In this document: one piece after another, positions 25,814-35,277 of the stretch | Position numbering within the stretch: the first letter of the stretch is position 1 | Layout: each line of letters starts with the position of its first letter | DNA from: Nodosilinea sp. E11 | Lineage (GTDB): Bacteria; Cyanobacteriota; Cyanobacteriia; Phormidesmidales; Phormidesmidaceae | Length of the DNA: 64,000 bases | NCBI RefSeq assembly: GCF_032813545.1 | Contig: NZ_CP136520.1 | Coordinates: 3,466,001 to 3,530,000 of the forward strand | Reading direction: 5' to 3' | Notes under the pieces: generated by a model | Database searches by the model: none | Told to the model about the DNA's origin: nothing | The model's input: the letters and a program-made list of their open reading frames with translations, nothing else | Translations under genes and position numbers: made by a program

Positions 25814-26794
25814 CTAAAAGGGCAGCAGGCTCACCAGCGGCTCTAGTTGCCCAGAGACAGCCGCCACCGCCGATCGCGTCACCGGCCAGCTATCGACCAC
25901 CATGCCTGCCGATAGCAACATCATGTAGAGAATCGAAAACTTGAACAGACCCTTAGCCAGGTCGCGATCGCCCGGTGTTTTGAGTAGCGCCCAAGCTCGC
26001 TGCATAAACATGATCCCCAACCCCAGGGCGATCGCGGCATAGACCACACCCGTCGCCTTAAGCGGGTAGGTCATCATCAGCGTCAGGGGCACCAGCACCA
26101 GCGTGTAGTACCAGATCTGCCGAGCGGTGGCCTGGTCACCCACAACCACGGGCATCATCGGCACATTTACCTTGGCGTAGTCATCTTGAATCAGCATGGC
26201 CAGACCCCAAAAGTGAGGCGGCGTCCAGATGAACACGATCGCAAAGAACAGCCACGCTGCCAGGGGTAGATCGCCCGTCACCGCCGCCCAGCCCACCAGG
26301 GGCGGAATGGCTCCGGCTGCGCCGCCGATGACAATATTCTGTGGCGATGACCGCTTTAGCCAGTGGGTATAGACCCCGACGTAGATTGCAATGCCCACCA
26401 TCGACAGCACAGCGCTGAGCAAATTTGCCACCAGCACTTGCAGGCTAAACGAGAGCACCGCCAACACTCCGGCAAAGACCAGGGCGTCGCGCACCTGAAT
26501 GCGCCCCGAAGGAATCGGACGGTGACGGGTGCGCTCCATGTCGTAGTCAATGTCGCGATCGTAAACGCAGTTAATGGTTTGGGCCGAGGCGGCAGCCAGG
26601 GTGCCCGTGAGCAGCGTCACCATCAGCAGCACCGGGTCTACCTCGCCCTGGCTCGCTACCCACATGGCCGCCGCCGTTTCAATCAAGAGCAGCGGAATAA
26701 TGCGAGGCTTAGTTAGCTGCACATAGCTCTGCACAACGGCCTTAAACGACTCGTGGTGGCGGGTAGGGGCATTCCATGTGGTGGTCTGATTCAT
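25814..26794 (-). CDS. ctaB: Protoheme IX farnesyltransferase
   Basis: UbiA-family membrane prenyltransferase that adds a farnesyl group to heme b, making heme o for cytochrome oxidase. The 326 residues carry about nine membrane segments. The first Asp-rich motif is NCVYDRDIDYDMERT, followed by RHRPIPSGRI; the second region is WTPPHFWGLAMLIQDDYAKV with VPMMPVVVGD. CtaA is the next gene upstream on the same strand, 211 bp away, giving the usual heme a pair. The oxidase structural genes (ctaCDE) are not in the window. Confidence 0.96.
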   Translation of the reverse strand: MNQTTTWNAPTRHHESFKAVVQSYVQLTKPRIIPLLLIETAAAMWVASQGEVDPVLLMVTLLTGTLAAASAQTINCVYDRDIDYDMERTRHRPIPSGRIQVRDALVFAGVLAVLSFSLQVLVANLLSAVLSMVGIAIYVGVYTHWLKRSSPQNIVIGGAAGAIPPLVGWAAVTGDLPLAAWLFFAIVFIWTPPHFWGLAMLIQDDYAKVNVPMMPVVVGDQATARQIWYYTLVLVPLTLMMTYPLKATGVVYAAIALGLGIMFMQRAWALLKTPGDRDLAKGLFKFSILYMMLLSAGMVVDSWPVTRSAVAAVSGQLEPLVSLLPF

Positions 26795-27005
26795 GCAAAA
26801 AATCCTAAATGGTTCTAAAAACCTGTAAATAACCCAACTTCAAGGTCAGAGGTAGCGGTTTGCCGGCAAGAAACCCTACAGTGCTTGAGCTGGCCCCAAA
26901 TATGACCGTTGACCGCAGCTTGTTTCAGATAAACCGGGTTAAAAACGGTTTGCCATGGCCAACCCAGTCGGCGACAAACAACGCATTCACCCCTAGGCCA
27001 CAGAT

Positions 27006-28022
27006 CTAGGCTTCGGCAGGGGTAGAGGGTGCGCCGATCGTTTCCCCCAGCCCATCGGGGATGCTGAGGCGGTGGTCGTCAAGGGCAGGGCTGAGGCGAT
27101 CGCGCCAGGCCAGCACCGTAAAGCACACCAGGGTACCCACCAGCGCGGCCCCCAGAGTGTGGTGAGCCACCGTCAGAGGTTCGACCTGAAGCCGCAGCCG
27201 AAACGTCGCAATGCCCATCACCAGCTGAAACACCAGTAATACGCTGGCCAAACTGCCCAACCGGCGGAGCGGATAGGTGAGCGCCGGGGTGCGCCATACC
27301 GTCCAAGTCACCGCCAGCACCGCCACTGTGGCTGGCAAAATGCCCAACAGGTGGCTGTTCATCACCTGACAGAGTTCCTTGAGCCCCAAGCACTGGTGAG
27401 CGGCCCAGCGCGACCCCACTAACCCTCCCAGCAGGCACTGGGTATAGACAATCAGGGTGCCTCCCAGCCCCAGCCAGGGCAGGCGACCGACAGTGCCGGT
27501 GCTGCGGTAGGGCAGCAGACAGCTAGCGATGATCAGCATGGTGCTAAAGAACAGCAGCGCCGTGCCCAGGTGGGCGGTCACAATGTCGAACCGCAGCAGC
27601 TGAGTTACCGTGAGCCCGCCGAGCGCCCCCTGCACGCCAATGAGGGCCAGGGCACCCACCGCTGCCCAGGGCAGCCAGCCCGGCACCTGCCGCCGATACC
27701 AGGTACATAGGGCCACCAGCCATAGGGTGCTAAGGCCAATCAGTGCGGCATCGAGCCGGTGAAACCATTCGAGAAACACCTGAAGGTTCATCTGCTGCTG
27801 GGGTACCAGTTGGCCGTAGCACAGGGGCCAGTCGGGGCAAGCCAACCCCGCATTCATCACGCGGGTGGCGCTGCCCACGGCCATGAGCGCCAGCGTCGCA
27901 AACGCGATTTTCCAGACTAAACGGCGAATGCGATCGACGGGGGTGGAGGCAGCGGCTGCGGACGGCCACAGCACCTCACGAACCGTTGCCTGGGACAAAA
28001 AGGAAGGGAAATTTGCGGCCAT
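27006..28022 (-). CDS. ctaA: Heme A synthase (COX15/CtaA family)
   Basis: Membrane monooxygenase that converts heme o to heme a. The 338-residue form from ATG 28022 is preferred because GGAG lies at a good distance; ATG 28064 would add 14 residues and lacks such a site. Eight membrane segments are visible. The four heme-ligand histidines appear in EWFHRLDAALIG, VTAHLGTALLFF, NSHLLGILPA and VAHHTLGAALVG. Cysteine pairs are LACPDWPLCYG and HQCLGLKELC. It is followed by ctaB. Confidence 0.93.
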   Translation of the reverse strand: MAANFPSFLSQATVREVLWPSAAAASTPVDRIRRLVWKIAFATLALMAVGSATRVMNAGLACPDWPLCYGQLVPQQQMNLQVFLEWFHRLDAALIGLSTLWLVALCTWYRRQVPGWLPWAAVGALALIGVQGALGGLTVTQLLRFDIVTAHLGTALLFFSTMLIIASCLLPYRSTGTVGRLPWLGLGGTLIVYTQCLLGGLVGSRWAAHQCLGLKELCQVMNSHLLGILPATVAVLAVTWTVWRTPALTYPLRRLGSLASVLLVFQLVMGIATFRLRLQVEPLTVAHHTLGAALVGTLVCFTVLAWRDRLSPALDDHRLSIPDGLGETIGAPSTPAEA

Positions 28023-28563
28023 GCCATCTCCAGCGGTGCGGTTGGGGCTTTGGAATGAGAACATGCGTGCTTTGACAGGCGTAACAGATCATCCGAGTAG
28101 AGATCTGTTCAAAACCTTGTCAGGGAAGCAGCCTTGAAAGGATTACGACTGGGGAAGGGGATGAGAGTGCATGCTCTACCGTTTGATTACAAGCTACTAA
28201 GGAATATCAGTGCCGACAATCCTGGGTACTAGGTACTACTTTAGGGAGTGCAACCCTTGAACTGCCAAAGCTTTAGGGTTTTCTTTGGGATTTGAGCTAG
28301 ATGATTCGAGCTATATAAAACCTAAAGTTGTGCCGTAGCGAGACACACAACGTAACCTATTGTTACTTTTGGCGATGGTTGGTGGCATACGTCAGGGCAA
28401 GATTGAGGCGATCGCCGCTCTGCTACCCGCAGCGCCCCCCAATGCCGTACGCTGGCTACCAGATACCCCATGAAGCGGCAAGCTTAGGGTTGCTGTCTGG
28501 GTTTTGCCCCTAGGTTCATCACCCCATTGCCCCCGTCCACCGATCGCGAAGAGCACGTCTACT
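28023..28563. other. 541-bp gene-free spacer upstream of ctaA
   Basis: No coding potential I can support. It must contain the ctaA promoter (leftward) and that of the gene at 28564 (rightward). A long-range imperfect inverted repeat (CTTTAGGGTTTT near 28269 with AAAACCTAAAG near 28318, one bulge) brackets the AT-rich segment with TATATAAAA, which could be a promoter or a folded leader. A few HIP1-like sites occur near 28410. Confidence 0.5.
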
Positions 28564-28902
28564 ATGAGCGCCCCCCTTACCCTCAACCTGCCCCAAGGAT
28601 CGCTGCAATTTACCTTTTCCCCTGAGGCAGCCCAGGGACTCAAGGCCGCCCTCGGCGATCTCATGACCGCGCTCAAGGCGACCGCAGCCCAAGCGGGCGA
28701 CCCGGCCCGTCGCCCCCCCCAACCCTCAATGGAATATCGCCACACCGGGGAGGTTTTTTTGGAAGTCTTTTGCAATCCCAATATCTGGCCTAGCCCCTTT
28801 GCGGCCAAGGCTCTAGTGACCCTACGAGACGATCGCATTCGCGTTACCACCGAGGCTGAGCTGTCGCAGATCTTTGAAGACGTCAACACTTATTTGGCCT
28901 AG
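28564..28902 (+). CDS. Small conserved-type protein
   Basis: A 112-residue soluble protein that I cannot assign to a known family. It begins SAPLTLNLPQGSLQFTF, has a helix with many Ala/Lys (LKAALGDLMTALKATAAQAG), then a beta-rich second half (VFLEVFCNPNIWPSPFAAKALVTLRDDRIRVT in pieces). ATG 28564 is chosen; a possible upstream start at 28504 adds 20 residues with no resemblance to a folded domain. It stands alone. Confidence 0.65.
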   Translation: MSAPLTLNLPQGSLQFTFSPEAAQGLKAALGDLMTALKATAAQAGDPARRPPQPSMEYRHTGEVFLEVFCNPNIWPSPFAAKALVTLRDDRIRVTTEAELSQIFEDVNTYLA

Positions 28903-29141
28903 CGGCGACTACTCCACAACCCTGATCTCGCCTCAGCCTTTTCTCTATCCCAAGGCGGATAGTAGCCTGAGATGCTCCATTGCCGAGGGTGAACAGGCTA
29001 GAATGTGAGCGCAAAATGCTGCTGGGGCGGTGAATTGGACTTGTCTGGCCGATCTAATCGGGCCGATCTGACTAGATCGACGAGCCCTTGGTTAGTCTTG
29101 GCCCACCGCCTAGCGTTTGGAGTTTCTAAGGCAGTAAAGCT

Positions 29142-29519
29142 ATGCACCCTGATGACCTCTCCCAGACCTTGCAAAAAGGGATCCGCGTTACCCTCGGGGC
29201 CACCGCTTCTCTGATTGAAGCCATACAGGATCCTGAGAATTCTAGCCAAAAGTTTTCTGCGTTGGGGGGCGATGTCAACCGCCTGACCGAAGAGCTTGAA
29301 GTCAAAGGCGAACTCACCGAGCGCGAGGCGCGACAGTTTGTCGATGCGCTGCTCAGCCAGGTGCCCAACCCCTTCACCAGCGCTCCTTCTGAGACTGACG
29401 GACCGACGATTATTACCGTCGCCAGCCCTGTAGTCGACACCTCTGTACAAAATGATCTAGAAGCCCTTACCCAAGAACTGGCTGCCATTCGCAGCGAAAT
29501 CGAGGCTTTGAAGGGATGA
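29142..29519 (+). CDS. Small phasin-like coiled-coil protein
   Basis: A 125-residue protein whose first half (LQKGIRVTLGATASLIEAIQ, then GDVNRLTEELEVKGELTEREARQFVDALL in pieces) resembles the phasin/PhaF-related small proteins. The last 25 residues form a short coiled coil (EALTQELAAIRSEIEALKG). No membrane or signal segment. Association with polymer granules or a structural role is only a family-based guess. Confidence 0.55.
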   Translation: MHPDDLSQTLQKGIRVTLGATASLIEAIQDPENSSQKFSALGGDVNRLTEELEVKGELTEREARQFVDALLSQVPNPFTSAPSETDGPTIITVASPVVDTSVQNDLEALTQELAAIRSEIEALKG

Positions 29520-29768
29520 TCGGCCCTGTGAACGGGCAACGGGACGACAGACGAAGGTAACAGCCGTGCCTTGCTGGTTTCAACGACTGGCAGGGCACAC
29601 AACTATAGCTAGCGTTGGAGACAGCTTGGCTCACCATCGCTCTGCTTGGCCCCATTAACCCAATGTTTTTTTGCAGGGCATGCGCGACTAGACTGCCTCC
29701 AATTTGCATTAACTTAAAACTTCTTCATAATTAAAGTAAGGAGAGCCGCTAACACCGCAGGAGTCACT

Positions 29769-30524
29769 ATGGCAGATGGGACAGAATTGCCCCTAGCAGA
29801 TGGAGCAATAGCCAAAAGCCAGGTAGACCTTATTGCCAAGGCCACCGATGACATTCCTTCCGATCGCGAAATTTATTTTATCAGCGGCTTAGGGGCCGAC
29901 TGGCGAGTCTTTCAGCGCCTGCGGCTAGAGGGGTATCGGCCTGTGCACATTCGCTGGGAGCATCCTCAGCGGGGCGAATCTATCGAGCAATATGCCCAGC
30001 AGCTATTGGAGCAAGTCACGGGAGAGTCGCCGATTTTTGTGGGGCTTTCCTTTGGCGGGCTGATGGCGGTCGAGATGGCTAAGCTGTCTAACCCAGCTCA
30101 GGTCATTGTTATTTCTGGCGCGACGACTGGCGAGCAAATTCCGGCTTACTTTAAACTGTTGCGCTGGCTGCCTCTGCAATGTGTTTTGCCTTTAAAACAA
30201 CTGCTGTGGGCGGTCTATGGGGTGTTAGCCTGGCTGTTTGGGCTAAAAGATCCCGACGATCGTTCGCTATTCAAACAGATCTTGATGGATACCGACCCTG
30301 GCTTTCTCAAGTGGGCCATTAACCGAGTCGTTGGCTGGCGCAACCAGGTAGTACCTAAAAATCTGGTGCAAATTCATGGGGAGCGCGATCGCGTGTTTCC
30401 ATCTGGCCACCGCAGCGCCGATGTCGTCGTGCCCGAGGGCGGTCACCTGATGGTGCTCACCCGAGCTGAAGAACTGTCTGAGCTGCTGATGGCTGTGCTA
30501 GAGACTACCCCCGCAACGGCTTAA
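29769..30524 (+). CDS. Alpha/beta hydrolase-fold protein
   Basis: A 251-residue soluble alpha/beta hydrolase. The oxyanion region FISGLGADWRVFQRL, the nucleophile elbow GLSFGG with a serine, the acid region HGERDRVFPSG and the final histidine in PEGGHLMVLTRA give a complete catalytic triad. It could be an esterase, lipase or thioesterase. Its stop codon overlaps that of a convergent hydrolase gene by four bases. Confidence 0.85.
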   Translation: MADGTELPLADGAIAKSQVDLIAKATDDIPSDREIYFISGLGADWRVFQRLRLEGYRPVHIRWEHPQRGESIEQYAQQLLEQVTGESPIFVGLSFGGLMAVEMAKLSNPAQVIVISGATTGEQIPAYFKLLRWLPLQCVLPLKQLLWAVYGVLAWLFGLKDPDDRSLFKQILMDTDPGFLKWAINRVVGWRNQVVPKNLVQIHGERDRVFPSGHRSADVVVPEGGHLMVLTRAEELSELLMAVLETTPATA

Positions 30525-31390
30525 ATAAGCTGGCCCAGGGGAGGGCTAGTCTGGTTTGACGGCCCAGGGTGGTCAGTCGTTTGAGGGGCTTGAGGAATTA
30601 TCCACTGGCCCAGGGCGGTGGCCAGATCGGCGGCTTCTACTCCGAGGGGGGTGTTGGCGGCGGCAATCGGCACAGCGTAGGGATTGCTGAGCTGTTGCCG
30701 CCAGATTTGAGCTAGGCGCTGGGTCGTGGAGTCGGCGGGGGTCGGGTCGATGATCAGGGTTGGTACTGCGAGCTGCCCCAGCCGCTGCTGAAGCAACTCA
30801 CCCTCAATGGCCGCACTCCGCCGTTGAAAAAGGGTTCTACAGGCTGCCGGGTGCTGGTGCAGGCATTGACGGCGATCGCGCAGTTCTTTGGCCCAAGCGC
30901 TTTTACCCAGCCAGGGCAGTACCCAGGGCAGGGGCGACCAGGGAGCCGCCAACCAGCGATCGCGTCGCCACCGCCCCCCCAGCCCAGCCTCGGTCACGCC
31001 CTCGGGGGCCATGACGGCCAAGCCCTGCACCTGCTCGGGGTAGGTGAGGGCATACTGGCCCGCCACCCAAGCCCCAAGCGAATGGCCCACCAGCCGACAG
31101 TGGCTGATGCGTAAAGCGCTCAGTAAACTGCGCAGGGCTTCTACCTGCAACGCAACAGAGTAGGTGCTAGCGACCGAAGATTCGCCAAAGCCCAGCAGGT
31201 CGGGAGCCAGGCAGTGGTGTTGGGACCCTAGGCGCTGCAACAGTGGTAACCACTGGGTGCTGTCGTGCCACGAACCGTGGAGAAAGACTATTGTTTCTGC
31301 CTTAGGCTTGCCCCCCTCGTGCCAAAACAGGCTTCCCAAAGGGAGTTTCATTCGACCAGTGCGTAGGGGCGTTTTAGCAGGTAACGGCAT
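30521..31390 (-). CDS. Alpha/beta hydrolase-fold protein
   Basis: A 289-residue alpha/beta hydrolase. The oxyanion segment FLHGSWHDSTQW, the DLLGFGESS turn and the nucleophile elbow VGHSLGAWVAGQ are clear. The acid/histidine region near the C-terminus is less obvious (LIIDPTPADSTTQ), so the triad cannot be completed confidently. It is convergent with the preceding hydrolase gene, overlapping it by four bases. Alternative start ATG 31351 would trim 13 residues. Confidence 0.8.
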   Translation of the reverse strand: MPLPAKTPLRTGRMKLPLGSLFWHEGGKPKAETIVFLHGSWHDSTQWLPLLQRLGSQHHCLAPDLLGFGESSVASTYSVALQVEALRSLLSALRISHCRLVGHSLGAWVAGQYALTYPEQVQGLAVMAPEGVTEAGLGGRWRRDRWLAAPWSPLPWVLPWLGKSAWAKELRDRRQCLHQHPAACRTLFQRRSAAIEGELLQQRLGQLAVPTLIIDPTPADSTTQRLAQIWRQQLSNPYAVPIAAANTPLGVEAADLATALGQWIIPQAPQTTDHPGPSNQTSPPLGQLI

Positions 31391-31463
31391 AGCAGCAATA
31401 GATAGATGGCAGCTGGGGCATTGGGTCGTGATCTAGCCACAGTCTCTTTGGTGAGACTGTTTG

Positions 31464-31573
31464 ACTAATCCTGAATCCGACTTGGCTAGCCCCGGTTGGG
31501 TTGGGCAAACACCGTTTCTCCTACGTAATCCGCCTGTTGGGAATTGGGGTTATATGACTTGGATTTGGTATAG
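31464..31573 (-). repeat. Dispersed intergenic element, copy A
   Basis: A ~110-bp member of the six-copy family, inverse orientation, between the 31390 hydrolase start and the NUDIX gene. Its ends read GGATTTGGTATA on the right and TAATCCTGAATCC on the left, matching the family's terminal repeats less well than the other copies. The centre has the TACGTAGGAGAAACGGTGTT type of variant rather than the GCGTAGCATGC type. Confidence 0.75.
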
Positions 31574-31688
31574 AACATCAAGTCAGCCCAGCCCCATTCA
31601 AACGTTTGCCTGTTCGTTGAGGAACTGCCTCAACAGGCTAACTACGGCTATACCCGAGTGGCCGAATCTAGCAGACTTATCCAAAAGC

Positions 31689-32144
31689 TTAGGCTAAAAC
31701 CGTTTCTCCCCTAAAGAAATCTTGCAAGTGCTGACGATGGTCGTGGGAAAGCCGATCCCAAGGGAGATCGTCAGGGGTAAACGACCGCGCCTCTAAAATT
31801 TCGCGGGGGTCAGCAGGGTAAGGCTTCCCCGTTACCCGCACGGCCACCGTCACACACACCGAATGAAATCTCGGGTCGCGCTTCGGTTGTGAATAGACCC
31901 CCACCAGGCGGTCTAAGCCGACGGTGTCTAGCCCAGCTTCTTCCTTGAGTTCCCGAGCGGCGGCGGTCATCACATCTTCGCCCCAGTCGACAATGCCGCC
32001 GGGCAAACTCCATAAGCCGTTGTCGCGGCGCAGGACTAGCACAATGGTGTCATCAGCCATCAGCGGAATGACGCAGGTACCCAGAATGGGGCGACGTAAA
32101 ATCAGCCCCACCAGGGTGCGCAAAACATGGGTAAAGTAGGCCAT
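31689..32144 (-). CDS. NUDIX hydrolase
   Basis: A 151-residue NUDIX pyrophosphohydrolase. The NUDIX box (G-x5-E-x7-REUxEExGU) is intact: GIVDWGEDVMTAAARELKEE followed by AGL. It has a hydrophobic N-terminal stretch (LRTLVGLILRRPILGTCVIPL) that is a beta strand rather than a signal. Its gene lies 3 bp downstream of bcp on the same strand, so the two are likely co-transcribed. Substrate (oxidised nucleotide, ADP-ribose or other) is not evident. Confidence 0.9.
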   Translation of the reverse strand: MAYFTHVLRTLVGLILRRPILGTCVIPLMADDTIVLVLRRDNGLWSLPGGIVDWGEDVMTAAARELKEEAGLDTVGLDRLVGVYSQPKRDPRFHSVCVTVAVRVTGKPYPADPREILEARSFTPDDLPWDRLSHDHRQHLQDFFRGETVLA

Positions 32145-32147
32145 GGG

Positions 32148-32612
32148 CTAAAGGGTTCCCAGATCGGCTAGCACGGTATCGGCGTGGGTTTCGGCTTTAA
32201 CCTTGAGGTAGACTTTCTCCAGGTTGCCGTCGGGGCCAATAATAAAGGTGCTGCGGGTAATACCCATATATTCTTTGCCCATAAACTTTTTCAGGCCATA
32301 AACCCCGTAGCGGCTGGCCACTGCGCCGCCCTCATCGACCAGCAGCGGAAAAGGCAGGTTGAACTTGTCGATAAATTTGGTGTGAGATTTGGCGTCGTCG
32401 GTGCTGACTCCCAGGACTACAGTGTCTTTGTCTTGGTACTCGGCGTAGCGATCGCGAAAGCCACAGGCCTCTTTGGTGCAGCCGGGGGTGTTGTCGCGGG
32501 GGTAAAAGTACAGCACTACCCGCTGGCCCTTGAGGTCGGCCAGGCTGTAGGTTTTGCCGGTGGCATCGGGGAGATTAAAGTCGGGGGCGGGGTCGCCAGC
32601 GGAGAGAGGCAT
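32148..32612 (-). CDS. bcp: Bcp-type thiol peroxidase (peroxiredoxin)
   Basis: A 154-residue peroxiredoxin Q that reduces hydrogen peroxide and organic peroxides using thioredoxin. It shows DNTPGCTKEACGFRD with the peroxidatic cysteine C45 and resolving cysteine C50, five residues apart, the classic PrxQ layout. The FYPRD strand and the VLGVSTDD segment are also typical. It is upstream of a NUDIX gene in the same unit, consistent with an oxidative-damage theme. Confidence 0.95.
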   Translation of the reverse strand: MPLSAGDPAPDFNLPDATGKTYSLADLKGQRVVLYFYPRDNTPGCTKEACGFRDRYAEYQDKDTVVLGVSTDDAKSHTKFIDKFNLPFPLLVDEGGAVASRYGVYGLKKFMGKEYMGITRSTFIIGPDGNLEKVYLKVKAETHADTVLADLGTL

Positions 32613-32715
32613 AGTCGGTCGTAAGAATAAACGTTACAGGCCATCGCCTATTGTATAGCGCAGGTTGTATAGCGCAGGTGCAGAGGCCAACCGCTCACGC
32701 CTGCCTTGAGTCTGC

Positions 32716-33495
32716 TTACTCTGGCCGTCGATGAACGTGGAACACTGACGATTGATCCGTCGGCAGCAGCAGCACGTCGCTGAGGTTGACGTGGGGTGGG
32801 CGAGTGACGGCGAACAGAATAACATCGGCCACGTCGTCGCCCGTGAGGGGAGTCATCCCCTGGTAGACGCCCTTAGCGCGATCGCCATCGCCGCCAAAGC
32901 GCACCAGGCTGAACTCAGTTTCGACTAGCCCTGGGTCGATGTTGGTGACGCGCACCGGGGTACCCAGCAGATCGAGCTTGAGGCCCTCAGAAAGCGATCT
33001 GACCGCCGCCTTGGTGGCACAGTACACACTGCCGCCGGGGTAGGTCTGCCGTCCTGCGATCGACCCCACATTGACTACATGGCCCCGGCCCTGAGCCACC
33101 ATTCCCGGTACCACCGCCCGCGTCACGTAGAGCAGGCCCTTAATGTTGGTGTCAATCATGGCCTCCCAATCGTCGAGGGGAGCTTCGTACTGCTTGTCGA
33201 GGCCCCGGCTCAGGCCAGCATTGTTGATCAAAATGTCGATCGCTTGCCAGTTTTTCGGCAGTCCAGCGATCGCCGCCTTCACGGCCTCCGGCTGGCGCAC
33301 ATCCAGCACCACCGTCAACACCTCGGTAGAGTGCTGTCGCTGTAGATCTTCGGCCAACGCCTGTAGGGGGGCCTGGCGACGGGCGGCTAAAATTAGCCTC
33401 GCGCCAGCCGCCGCAAACTGTCGGGCGCAGGCAGCTCCAATGCCACTGCTAGCGCCAGTGATCAGAACGGTTTGGTGGGCGATCGAGACAGACAT
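32716..33495 (-). CDS. Short-chain dehydrogenase/reductase (YdfG-like)
   Basis: A 259-residue NAD(P)-dependent oxidoreductase of the classical SDR type. Cofactor motif TGASSGIG (residues 13-20, with NADP preference suggested by the basic AARRQAP segment), NNAG, the catalytic serine in VNVGSIAGRQ and the YCATK motif are all present. It resembles YdfG/serine-3-dehydrogenases. The start is ATG 33495; it stands 103 bp upstream of bcp. Confidence 0.92.
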   Translation of the reverse strand: MSVSIAHQTVLITGASSGIGAACARQFAAAGARLILAARRQAPLQALAEDLQRQHSTEVLTVVLDVRQPEAVKAAIAGLPKNWQAIDILINNAGLSRGLDKQYEAPLDDWEAMIDTNIKGLLYVTRAVVPGMVAQGRGHVVNVGSIAGRQTYPGGSVYCATKAAVRSLSEGLKLDLLGTPVRVTNIDPGLVETEFSLVRFGGDGDRAKGVYQGMTPLTGDDVADVILFAVTRPPHVNLSDVLLLPTDQSSVFHVHRRPE

Positions 33496-33645
33496 TTTGA
33501 GCAGGCTATTGACGACAATTGATTAGGTAAAGTATCTGCGCCGAGGGCAAGTACCCGAGTTGCTTGGCCCCATGCTGCCAATACGGCTGCTGTTCCGGGC
33601 ACCTGGCACCCTTCCGTCAGGGTTGCCCTAGGTTTACCGCCATGA

Positions 33646-34062
33646 CTAGGGTGCAGTTTCCGGCTCAGGATTCTGTACGCTGGTCTCTATTTCATCTAAG
33701 GTTTGCAGCACCAGCCGCTTAGCCTGTAGCTCCCAGCCCCACTTCTGCACCTGAAAGGCCACATAAAAACCAATGCCCGTGGCGATCAGATCGAGCGGCT
33801 GTCGCCCCGAAATGCCTAGCAGCAAACCCAGCCCGCCAATGCCCCAAAACGGCAAGGCCACGGTTTGACGATTTTCTTCAACCAGCTGGGCCAAAAAGTT
33901 GTTGGGTAGACTGGCTGCCACTTCCTCTCTCACCGCCTTCTGCTTGGGGTAGGGCACCGCAAAGCTAAACTTGCGGCGCAGCTTCTCAATTTTGCGGGCA
34001 TCGGTACTGTACTCCGTCAGCTCGTCTTCTGCCATGCGAATGAGCTGCTCAGCAATGGTCAT
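33646..34062 (-). CDS. Small membrane-anchored protein of unknown function
   Basis: A protein of about 138 residues with an Ala/Glu-rich N-terminal region, two hydrophobic stretches at about 78-95 and 100-120 (LPFWGIGGLGLLLGISG then DLIATGIGFYVAFQVQ), and a charged C-terminus. I do not recognise the family. The start is uncertain: ATG 34062 opens the polar domain, while ATG 34110 would add 16 residues. Confidence 0.6.
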   Translation of the reverse strand: MTIAEQLIRMAEDELTEYSTDARKIEKLRRKFSFAVPYPKQKAVREEVAASLPNNFLAQLVEENRQTVALPFWGIGGLGLLLGISGRQPLDLIATGIGFYVAFQVQKWGWELQAKRLVLQTLDEIETSVQNPEPETAP

Positions 34063-34213
34063 AGGGGGCTCGTCCAAATTGAGGTCAAAGGTGGCTCCAT
34101 GCCGAAGCATCTCAAGACAATTGTCCCAGAATCGGCACTGAGTAATTATCTCACTGTATCGTCAGGGGCCGTCGGAGAACCGCTACCCCAACGGCATAAC
34201 AATGCTCTTGGGA

Positions 34214-35161
34214 TCAACTGTCTTTGCCTAAGGATCCCGGCGCGCCTGCCAGCGTGCGTTTGGGCGAACAGGTCAGAATCATAATCACCAGCGTGAGAAG
34301 GTAGGGAGCCGCATTAAACAGGTAGTAGTACGAATCAATGCCCACCGACTGAAAGGCTGGCCCCAGGGCTTGAGCACCGCCAAACAGCAGCGAGGCCCAT
34401 AGGCACTGCCAGGGCTGCCAGCGGGCAAAAATCACCAGGGCTACCGCCATCAAACCTTGGCCGCTGGAGATGCGTTCGGTCCAGACACCGGGGTAAAACA
34501 GCGACAGGCTGGCTCCGCCAAGGCCTGCCAAAAAACTGCCTCCTACAATGCTGGCCATGCGCACCCAAAAAATCGAAATTCCCATAGCCAGAGCTGCATC
34601 GGGGCTATCGCCTACAGCCCGTACGTAGAGCCCCCAACGGGTCGATTTGAAGAACCAGCTCATCAGCGGTACGATCGCCACTCCAAGCAAAAACAGGGGG
34701 CTAATTTGCAGCGCCGACTGCACCTGGGGGAGGTTGCTCCAACCGCCTGCTGCTAGGGTAGGCAACTGCGGTGCCTGGGGCTGAATAAACGGTTTGCCGA
34801 AAAAGTTAGCCAGACCACTGCCAAAGATAATCATGGCGATGCCCACTGCCACATCGTTGACGCGGGGCTGCTGCGACAGCCAGCCGTGGATGGCCCCCAG
34901 GCCCATGCCTGCCACCCCCGCCGCCAGCACCCCCAACCAGGGGGCCAGCACAGGCCCTACCAAGCCCGAACTTATGTAGGAGACGGCGTAGGCGCTCATG
35001 GCCCCCATCAGCAGGGTGCCTTCTAGGCCAAGGTTGATTTTGCCGCTTTTCTCGGTCAGGCACTCGCCCAGGCTGACCAGCAAAAACGGCACGCTACCCC
35101 GCAGTGTGCCCGCCAAAATACCCAGGGGTACGCCCCACCAGCCTAGTGCTTCGGTTGCCAT
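34214..35161 (-). CDS. ABC transporter permease of the nucleoside/simple-sugar (BMP) type
   Basis: Membrane subunit, 315 residues with about eight to ten hydrophobic segments. The FLLVSLGECLTEKSGKINLGLEGTLLMGA motif region and VNDVAVGIAMIIFGSGLANF match the permeases that accompany BMP-family lipoproteins. It is the last of three co-directional genes (lipoprotein 36397-37587, permease 35278-36387, this gene). Confidence 0.9.
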   Translation of the reverse strand: MATEALGWWGVPLGILAGTLRGSVPFLLVSLGECLTEKSGKINLGLEGTLLMGAMSAYAVSYISSGLVGPVLAPWLGVLAAGVAGMGLGAIHGWLSQQPRVNDVAVGIAMIIFGSGLANFFGKPFIQPQAPQLPTLAAGGWSNLPQVQSALQISPLFLLGVAIVPLMSWFFKSTRWGLYVRAVGDSPDAALAMGISIFWVRMASIVGGSFLAGLGGASLSLFYPGVWTERISSGQGLMAVALVIFARWQPWQCLWASLLFGGAQALGPAFQSVGIDSYYYLFNAAPYLLTLVIMILTCSPKRTLAGAPGSLGKDS

Positions 35162-35277
35162 TGTCTCTCCTCAATCTATCTGCAACGGGATCTGAATCAA
35201 TCTGGGGAGACCATGAAAGCCCCTAGTTGATTGGTCTAGAACTCCCCGACTCATCCACTCATCCACTCCCTACTTAC

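Noticed and set aside
28328-28513. 61-codon open frame in the ctaA upstream spacer
   Set aside because: It has an atypical composition (Arg/Tyr/Cys), no ribosome-binding site, and no similarity to a known family.
31439-31460. 8-bp hairpin with short T-run upstream of repeat copy A
   Set aside because: No plus-strand gene precedes it and the T-run is only two to three bases; it may be random or the edge of the element.
31645-31700. tRNA-like string (CCGAGTGGCCGAA) upstream of the NUDIX gene end
   Set aside because: No acceptor stem, anticodon arm or T-loop (GGTTCAA-type) can be formed around it.
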